Of a stretch of 64,000 nt of DNA, positions 56,200 through 64,000 are shown one piece after another. Numbering within the stretch: the stretch's first letter is position 1; each line of letters opens with the position of its first letter. The notes beneath the pieces were generated by a model that was given only the letters and a program-made list of their open reading frames with translations, was not told where the DNA came from and ran no database searches. The translations under genes were made by a program, and so were the position numbers. This stretch comes from Hyaloperonospora brassicae (taxonomy: Eukaryota > Oomycota > Peronosporomycetes > Peronosporales > Peronosporaceae), in NCBI GenBank assembly GCA_947650285.1, contig CANTFL010000634.1:186001-250000 (forward strand), in the 5' to 3' direction.

Positions 56200-59100
56200 T
56201 AAACGATTGCAATTGTACTTGTAAGGTGGTCAGTATGAGTCACCTTTGATCTAAGAGATAGCATTGTCCAAAGTAGGTACTGAATTCGCGAGCCTTTTGA
56301 TTGATAAATCCGTCTTGCAATCTTGCACCATTGCTTTAAATTTTTAATGCGTCCAATCTCAGTTAGGGCTCTTTTTTTAAAAGGCCTTGATTCCTAGCCA
56401 TCTAATATATGGATATCACTTAATTTAAGCATGTAATTTCTGTCGACGTCGGGTGAACATTGATTTAACCCGGTAAAGCAGTCCACACGTGTACTAACAA
56501 GTAAATTAAACTTGTGTATGTTATCCAATTTGAGTCAATATAATCACATATTGCTAGGCCTTTCTGTACTTTAAACTTTCGGGGCCATGCGTCTCCCAGT
56601 TCAGAAGATCGTTTCCTTGTACCATATAAGCCTACAACAAGTACGCTTTACTTTGAATTTTGGCTTGGTCCAAATTCGACTCCAATGCAGCGAAATTAAG
56701 GCTTCCAATTTTGGGTTGGCATTGCAATCAGTAATCGATCCCGCATCTCTGATTGGTTCGCGCTCGCTCGTCGACCTCGCGTTCATTAATTTTCTCGCGA
56801 CGTCGAAATATATCTCTATCTGGGGTTGATCTTACATTAATGGTTGCGATATGTTTTAAATATCGTTATCATATTAGCCAAATCAAACACTAATTCTCGC
56901 CATTAACGGTCTCGCGATCTAATCATTTAGATACACATTTGTGAGCCACTCTTCCCAGCTCGTATCCTTTATTATAGCCCCATTCAAACTTAACTGAAGA
57001 TGGCGATCAATGCGACCCAATCTTAGCTCAACAATAAAACTCGTGATTGCTCTTCCACATTTGGCATCGAATAAAAACAAGATAGGCTGCTATAATAGCT
57101 TCGAAGAGAACTACAACCGTTTCATTATATAATTTTGCTAATTTTGTCATTTAATCACTTAATAAAAAAACTTTAGACACTATAAATATGATGCACCACA
57201 AGATATCACCTAAACAGCTGATACTTACTTCTTTATCGTTGATAATAGACGGCAATTACAAACGTCTCAATCTTTTAATGCTTAACTTTTGTTCTATTCA
57301 CAATTCGAAGTGAAGGTAAAGCTGCATGACCAATCTCCTCTTTAGGTCGTTGAAGGGGCTTTCTAATTTACTGCGTCAGATAAACCGATGCACGTCGACT
57401 GCAGCACCATTGCCCTTGTTAGATACTGTCTTACGCAGTCAATATCGGCAAAAATCCTCTGATCGACCAAATAATTTGTCACGCATTGGTGATAACATAA
57501 CATGTCTTGCAAACTTTTCGGCTACATTGTGGTCATTTTTTTCAACTCACAAGCCTTTTCTAATTGCTGAACCTAGACGTCTATAATGTGTACGCGAGTA
57601 ACCATCATTCATAATCCTTGCGTATTGGATAATGGTATGGGTTACAAAGGTTCATGAGCAACGCACATACCTTAATGGTTTGCACAATTTGGTCTATGCG
57701 TTAGGTCGAAAGTCGGTTCGTAGTATGCAAAGAAAATCAAACTTGACCAAATAACTATTTTTAAGACAGAAAAGTAGTCAATACGTCATAGTTCCGCGGG
57801 ATGATGACGGGCAGCTTTACCCCGAGGATCTGGTCAGGGCAACGCCGTGCAGTAGGTGTTACACACGTCATGTCAATTGACATACCCATCGATATACGTG
57901 TGAGCAACCTATGAGAGCCACAATAATCTACATTGTATGTAGCGGCTGAACAAGATCCAATTGTATCGACCCCTAAATTCTAACATGAGTAAACAATGTG
58001 TGGACCGGGTAATCCTTAATATATAATGCACTACTGTGCTGGAACGCGAAATTAGATTACTTCTTGAGTACTTGTATCTATATGTTTTGCATCAAGAGTA
58101 ATCCAAAACTCCTTAATAACTTCTATGATTACATCTAATTACGATATTTACGATGACACTCAATGTAATTCTTTATTGCGCATATTCGTCCTTAATAAAT
58201 TGCTCAATAATATTTTTTTACATCATTTTTTGCTTTCAATATGAAATTTTCATAAAATAAAACTAATGAGGATATTGTATTACCAAACATTATATCTATG
58301 TATATAATACTACAAGAACACAATGGGCTGCCGCGTATAGTATACGTCCGCACTTTAGGACCATGACGAGCAACAACGTGGAGTTTGTAATTTACGTGTC
58401 GCACAAATCTAAAGAGAAATTCATTTTGGACCTGATCATGACGATGGTAATCCACATGGTGATAAGGTGGGTTAATTTTTGTCGCCAAGTCGACTTCGTG
58501 AAAGGAGATCACGGGTTATGCATCCAGACATTTGTTTATCGCAAGCGCTTTGACTCTGTTCCTGGCTAGATCTTTATTATCTTAAGTTTCCTGTCAGTAT
58601 TTGTGGTCAGGGTTAAGAACAATGAAAAGCTGCCTCTCAAGTATTTTTCGATCTAAATAATCCTAAATATTCGTCTTGTTGTGGTAACTTTGGCAACATT
58701 AATCAACCACGTTCTAATCTGTATGAGGCCTCCGATCCGCCAATAATCTCTCGCTAATCAGTACTTTCTGCGATGCGTCGTGATCCAAGGGGGAGTACAA
58801 GCGTGCTTTCCACCCCTTAATGAAGATGATTCCATGCGTGAAGGAGATTAAACTGACGCATTAAAAAAGCACGAACCAAATAGGTGCCAAAGAAGCGAGA
58901 CCACTTATAGACGGGTTAACCAACCGAGTCACAGGCTGCTACAGGAGCTTGACAGAAGATCGCACCAAAAAGTGCACTACATGTAGAATCTATGGCCAAA
59001 AAAGCGCTCTTGCAAGGGCTAAACTTATGCATAATTTTTAGATTGTTTGGTATTTAACTTTACATATTTACATAAACTGCAGTCTTTTTAGCATATATTC

Positions 59101-60400
59101 ATGTTTTTACAGTTTTAACTGTGAACTATATGTTCTGCAAAAAGTTTCGTGATTTTAACTTATGGCGGGTTCAAACCCCTCATATCTTAACGTTTGGTAT
59201 ATAAATAAATGTCTTGCAAAAAAGTGTTTAAATCACTATGTCTCCTTATTAGTTACTTTGTCGACTAATAAATGGCCATCAGCAGCCAACGTATAAGTAG
59301 TTTTGCTCAGCTGCACAATGTATATAAAACGCGAGGTTGAATGTTCATTATGTTGCCTTAAACAAAGATGGAATAGGAATAATCCATAGCACAACGGTCA
59401 TCTTATCTTATTATTTATTGTAATGTATAGTGAAACAGGCTCACCTAATTCGTCATTGAAACATATCTTGCTCAGCTGCATCGTGTCCTTACTGCAGATC
59501 CTCCGTCTATGCAGTGAAGCAAGCGACGAACGCAACGAAGGAGTATTCGTTAGCATCGGCAAGTCCAAATTGCGATGTCAACTGCGGTTCAAATTTTTCA
59601 GGTGACGGAGCTAGAAAATGTCCACAGGACATACACGCCACCGGTAATAAAGCGGATGACGTTTGTCGAAATTTTGGCTTCCAATTTCATGCGACTAATA
59701 AAAAAAAGCCTGTATGAAGCAACCGCGAGTTTCTTCTCGTCTTTAGGCCATGCTTGATCGCTCATGCGTAGTCTTACTGGTAGCCGGAGGAGATATAAAC
59801 TAAACGAACGAGCACATTGCCTCTAACTTATCATGGTAGCTCTGACTAATTCATTTGTTGGCAGTTTGTATAATTTGTGAAAGCAGTCGACAAAAAGAAA
59901 AATCGACAAAAAAGAGCGTGTTTCCTCTTCGACGAACAGAGAGACAAAGATCGACGTGTCGACGTGAGATTGGCTTGCATGATCTGAAGATTGACAATTG
60001 TGTCGCTTCTAGATTCATCCGACCGAATGGTGTAGGGGAATATCGTTCGCGATGTCTTACCTTCCATTACACTTGGTGTGCTACAGTTAGTGTTTCATGG
60101 CGACACGGTTGTCATTTTCTGACTTACTGTGGAATAGGATACGTTCTCAATGCAATAGAATGGTAGTCTTGAAGATGTGATGGGAGGTAAAATTACATGC
60201 ACATCGCCCCAGCTACTATTCTATGACACTTAAACCGAACCTCGTTTTGGCAACGATGGCAACACTTTGCGCCTGCCACGACTTGCTTGCATGTACCCAC
60301 TTTCCAAACAAGCCCGATCCAGAAAAACGTGCAAGCACATGTACATGTACATTATTTTAGAGGAGGATCAATGAGTGAAGTCCAAGTATAAATGCAACGG
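56200..60400. other. AT-rich DNA, no gene recognised
   Basis: Only short ORFs without motifs. A B-box-like GGGTTCAAACCCC at about 59165 has no matching A box upstream. Confidence 0.45.
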
Positions 60401-60558
60401 CGGCAAGAGGCTTAATGCATGAATGTATTCGGACAAAGCTTACTGATCTCGGGCAGTCAAGGCGTCTGTGTAACTCCGTGCATCATGGAGGTTGGCTTTC
60501 GGTAGAACCCAGGCCTTCTGGGTTTCTCAGCTGGAGTCGAACCCGTTGCACAGCCGCT

Positions 60559-62369
60559 TTACGCCGGCGTGATTTGTTCGGTTTGGCCAGTCGGGGCCTG
60601 GGCACTGCCGTACGCGTCGTTTGTGCCGAAAATGTAGCTCACGGTATCAGGTACCAATCCCATGTCGACTCCAGCCACCTGGGCCATGCACGACTTGTCC
60701 AGACTTGTAAGGTCACCGTTCCCGGCAACGTACGAGATCAGCAAATCGAACCCACAGCTCGCTTCTTCTTCTCCATAAGGGGTCGATGCAATCACCGAGT
60801 GCCCCGCGTAGTCGAACACAATGAGCTCCTTGTTGGGAGTATCAAGCGCCTCAAACAGAGACTTCGTGTACTTAGCAGGCGTCAGTGGGTCCAATCCTCC
60901 AGCCAGCAGTAGCACGCTGGCTGTGCTGGGGACTGTGGCAAGCTTATCCCAGTACTGATCATGCGGGTATATGATACCGTTGGCGTTGTAGCTGCCGACT
61001 CCGAATTCCTCGCATTGTGCCGACTGCTCTTTCGAGTATGCGCAAAACCAGGATAAGGATTCGTACACGGCTTGGTTCGAGATGCCTGCGGTCGTGAACC
61101 GAGTCTGCAGTTCAGCGAGCGAAGGTATAGGCGTCTCCCACATCTCCGAGAAGAAAATGACATCTTCGAGTAACTTCGAAGCAAGCGCATCGTTCACGTC
61201 CGTTCTCGACTCTTCCTCGGTGCTGATCTGGAGGAACTGCGTCAGGGCTGGGACGTCGCTGGGATCGCAGCGATTGAATCGGTACACCAACGGTGCGATC
61301 AGGGATCTCAAATTCTGATTGTTCAAGATACTACCCAATTGTCCTCGAAGCCCGGCTGATGGTGACTTCTTCGTGTACTCCGCCACCAGTGCAGCACAGG
61401 TCGAGCTGGCGTCGCTGTCGAACTTCGCAAGCAAGTCGTGAAGCGTAGCTGACAAGCTCTTGTCTTTGAACTGAGCGGCACAGTTGCTGTCTTGCGCACA
61501 CAGGTTCATGAATTGCTCAGCCACCTCACCAAACATGGCGTCCCGCGACGAGTGGTAGAACTTCTTGTCCGGTGCAACTGCAGTAGCCATGACGCTGTCC
61601 AAAACGTATCCAGTCACAGTCGGCGGGTTCAACTGCATCAGACGCTGGATGACCGCCGTCCCGTAGCTCCTTCCGAACACAAAGGTCGGCGCGCCATTTG
61701 TGTATTCGGAGATGAACGTCGCCAGGTCCATCGCAGCGCTTGTGGTTGAGAACGAAGCGAGACTCCCATACGTTTCCTGCAGAACCTGCGCACAAGCAGG
61801 AACCTCCGATGGGTCGATTCTTGTTAGGCCTGATGAGGACCTGGTTGGTGGAAGTGGGTTGGCCACGCAATCCAGTCGCGTGCTGCGTCCAGTGCCGCGA
61901 TGTTCCATCAAGTACACGTTGACTGCTCCTCCAAGTTTCGCGGGTAGCCTATCCAACGCCCACTCCACTGTACACAAAAAAGGCTCTCAGTTAATCGGAC
62001 TCGTTAGCAATCGTAGCTGCGCATTCACTTACGAGTTTCGGAGGAGACGCCGGGGCCACCTGGAACCAGCAGCAGATTCGGGGCACTCTTGGCGTCGCCC
62101 GCCGTAGCAGCCACCCGCTTCACGAAAATCTCGATGTTCGGGTTTACATTTGCCGGCACCTCACAGACCCCGGGGTAACACAACGGGGCCGCAAAGACCA
62201 TACACTCGGCGTTGAAGTTCGGGACATCGCTCTCGCCTGCGGCATCAAATGTGTAGCCTTGGCAAGGGTCCCATTGGGCCAGCGTATGACCCGCAGTGGT
62301 GTTCGAAGCGGCCGACGCTCGTCCGATCACTCCAGCCGCAGCGATACTCAGCACGAGACGAAGGTGCAT
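60559..62369 (-). CDS. Secreted S33-type serine peptidase, copy 3 (diverged)
   Basis: Exons 62369-62033 and 61967-60559 on the minus strand, 581 residues, with a 65-bp intron (GTAAGT...ACAG) at the same position and phase as in copies 1 and 2. Signal peptide MHLRLVLSIAAAGVIGRASA. Motifs intact: LLLVPGGPG, EHRGTGRS, GRSYGTAV, LAGGLDPLTP, YAGHSVIAS. It differs from copies 1 and 2 at many positions, mainly in the variable segment after LDCVA and in the cap-like middle (LNNQNLRSLIAPL for LGIADVRPAIPPL). DNA homology extends downstream to about 60400 and upstream to about 63060. Inverted relative to the others and some 40 kb away. Confidence 0.85.
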
Positions 62370-63060
62370 GGTCGTTTGCGCCGGTGTTGGTGATGTCCGA
62401 GAAATTGGAGAATGGTTCTCGTCCCCGCACGTCAAACGCACCTGTCGTCCATTTGTACCACAGCATACCTGCTGAGGTTGTCTAACGCCTAATCGTGACT
62501 AATGTCCCACCGTCGGACGACGAACAGGGCCGCGAAGAGCTCATCACTTTAAGCTTCGACAGTCACCATCCTCACGCAAGGGCACGCACAGACGAGCACG
62601 CTATCGTAGACACGTCAGCTCTGCAATCTTACATTGGTGCGCATATAGCCACAGAAAGAGGGGGGTTCAGGCAGCGGTCGCGTCACGACCTGACGGTGCG
62701 TTGAGATCCAGTGCGAAGAGATGAGCTGCTTGGCCACCACCCGGCAGGTGAACATTTATCCCTGTCGTCAGTCGCTTTCTGCTTACGGATGGATGTACAA
62801 TAGCCTCTTCATTACCTGGCGTTTGTTTACAAGCAAACCCGTGGGACAACGAATGCACGTACCCTACAAACAAACACATTCAGTTAGCGTTGGTTCGAGT
62901 TTTGGATATCCTACAGCAACGCGATGTGGCACTGCTTCCTCGTGGGTGCTTGTGAGACTACACTATTGTCGTCGAACAGTTCATGGCATGGCTGATAGAG
63001 AGAGGGTCGAGTTCCACCATCGAGTGAGCAATCGGGGAAATTGTGCTGGATCATCCTCAC
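62370..63060 (-). promoter_or_regulatory. Conserved upstream region of peptidase copy 3
   Basis: Related to 6185-6921 upstream of copy 1 (for example the AGCGGTCGCGTCACGACCTG block at about 62673 and GTGAGCAATCGGG near 63025). Open frames here are not preserved between copies, so the shared sequence probably reflects the promoter and common descent of the unit. Confidence 0.5.
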
Positions 63061-64000
63061 AAATCAGTAGCCAGTATCGCCGTCGCATCGACAGTTGGTC
63101 GTTCGTATTCAAATGGCCGCGTGCTTATGGCTCCGGTCTTTCTCGGCGCGAGGTGCTGGATAGGTGACAATTGCACGAACTATCAATTGTACAACATGAC
63201 AGGAGGACCCGTGAACGGGCTACAGGTAGGACAGCCTCTCTTACTGCATGCGGAATATATTGCCTGATGTGCTTCAATGAAGCATGTACAGCTCCAAGTG
63301 GATGTGATTCGGTTCACAAGAACACGACGACGGAGCTCTTTGGATGGGCTCGCTCGTGTCTCTCGACGTGCACTGCTACACGTCTGTCGCCGAGAGCAAG
63401 CCGGTTCGGCAGTTCACAGCCACAAGCTGGCAGATCTTAGAATGACATCCTTGAAGCACCGGCTTGTCGTAAACAAGTCGCGGGAGTTTGAGCGTCCTGT
63501 TGACTTCCTGAGACACCTACGTTGGACGACAAAACACGAAGCACAAAGATGGGGTGTGAGCTGTGTATCTGCTACAGCCGATGTCTTCGCCAGCAGACAG
63601 GGCTTTGCTTTCTGACCATCAGCGCGTCTATTTTGCGGCTATTTAGTGTGCACCACCAATAACCTGTAACCTTTTTCGATCTCCGTCTCTCAGCTACTCC
63701 TCACCCCATACTTCTTAAAACACAAATCCAAGTTTATAGATGGCTTATGCACGCTACTAGCTTCACTTCTATGGTCTCGGATTTGAGCCTGACAGAATTT
63801 TCGTGAAGTTATAGGACGCTAAAGCTCGGAGAATTTCATGAATAAGGCTCGCAGCGAGCTACAATCGGCCGCCACGAATTCCTTGCGTAGACTCATTTTT
63901 CTTGATTTCTTCGAAATTCTTCACGTGCCATCCTGATTTTTAGCAGACGAAGTAGCGTAAAAGCACCATTCTCGCAGTCTTACAAGTGCAAAAAGGGCTG
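63061..64000. other. No gene recognised at the window end
   Basis: A plus-strand frame (63043-63267) contains FLGARCWIGDNC, which recalls hexapeptide-repeat transferases, but it is one isolated unit. Another frame (63277-63615) has no motif. Either could be an edge of a gene fragment. Confidence 0.3.

Noticed and set aside
59150..59190. tRNA gene suggested by the B-box-like GGGTTCAAACCCC
   Set aside because: No A box or cloverleaf pairing upstream.
63043..63267. Hexapeptide-repeat acyltransferase gene
   Set aside because: Only one turn-like motif (GARCWIGDNC); no run of hexapeptide repeats.
1..64000. CRISPR arrays, bacterial operons, rRNA genes
   Set aside because: No regular spaced repeats or rRNA signatures; introns and element types are eukaryotic.

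Overview
The window looks like a repeat-rich stretch of an oomycete nuclear genome (Phytophthora/downy mildew type). The signs are Ty3/gypsy chromodomain elements of the kind common in these genomes, a secreted alpha/beta-hydrolase peptidase gene with one short GTAAGT...ACAG intron, GC-rich genes next to long AT-rich gene-poor DNA, and degraded MULE and pogo-like transposases. This assignment comes from protein resemblance and gene structure only; no search was run.

Layout. 1-2894: 3' half of a Ty3/gypsy element (copy A, + strand) with its 3' LTR. 2895-6147: no clear gene; it holds a tRNA-like A/B-box sequence and a 1.87-kb element with 178-bp terminal inverted repeats. 6148-9235: duplicated unit 1 with an intact S33-type peptidase gene. 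9236-16883: a Ty3/gypsy element with two LTRs (copy B, - strand). 16884-17617: 3' end of a LINE-type reverse transcriptase gene split by a tRNA-derived SINE. 17801-20889: duplicated unit 2 with a second, nearly identical peptidase gene. 21934-22156: second SINE copy. 24692-24892: a short ORF with a convincing signal peptide. About 25510-32734: an old Ty3/gypsy copy (C, + strand) without gag or 5' LTR. About 32.7-60.4 kb: AT-rich, gene-poor DNA with transposon fossils (MULE, pogo-like, gag-like and a minus-strand Ty3/gypsy relic). 60559-62369: third, diverged but intact peptidase gene on the - strand.

Three things stand out. First, behind the chromodomain of the Ty3/gypsy family lies a roughly 450-codon reading frame on the antisense strand. 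It starts just inside the 3' LTR and runs back across the chromodomain; the diverged copy C keeps parts of the same protein, and at one premature stop of copy B it has a glutamine codon. It looks like a genuine antisense accessory gene. Second, the LTR is built from at least ten short perfect hairpins, most with 3-nt loops, including one at each end. Between copies the stems are kept while loops change, and one hairpin shows paired stem changes. Third, the peptidase gene is present three times, with breakpoints at a retroelement that has unequal LTRs and no target-site duplication, which suggests retroelement-linked segmental duplication.

The only genes I regard as probably functional are the three peptidases and, tentatively, the small secreted protein. 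All retroelement polyproteins here carry stops, frameshifts or lost catalytic residues.
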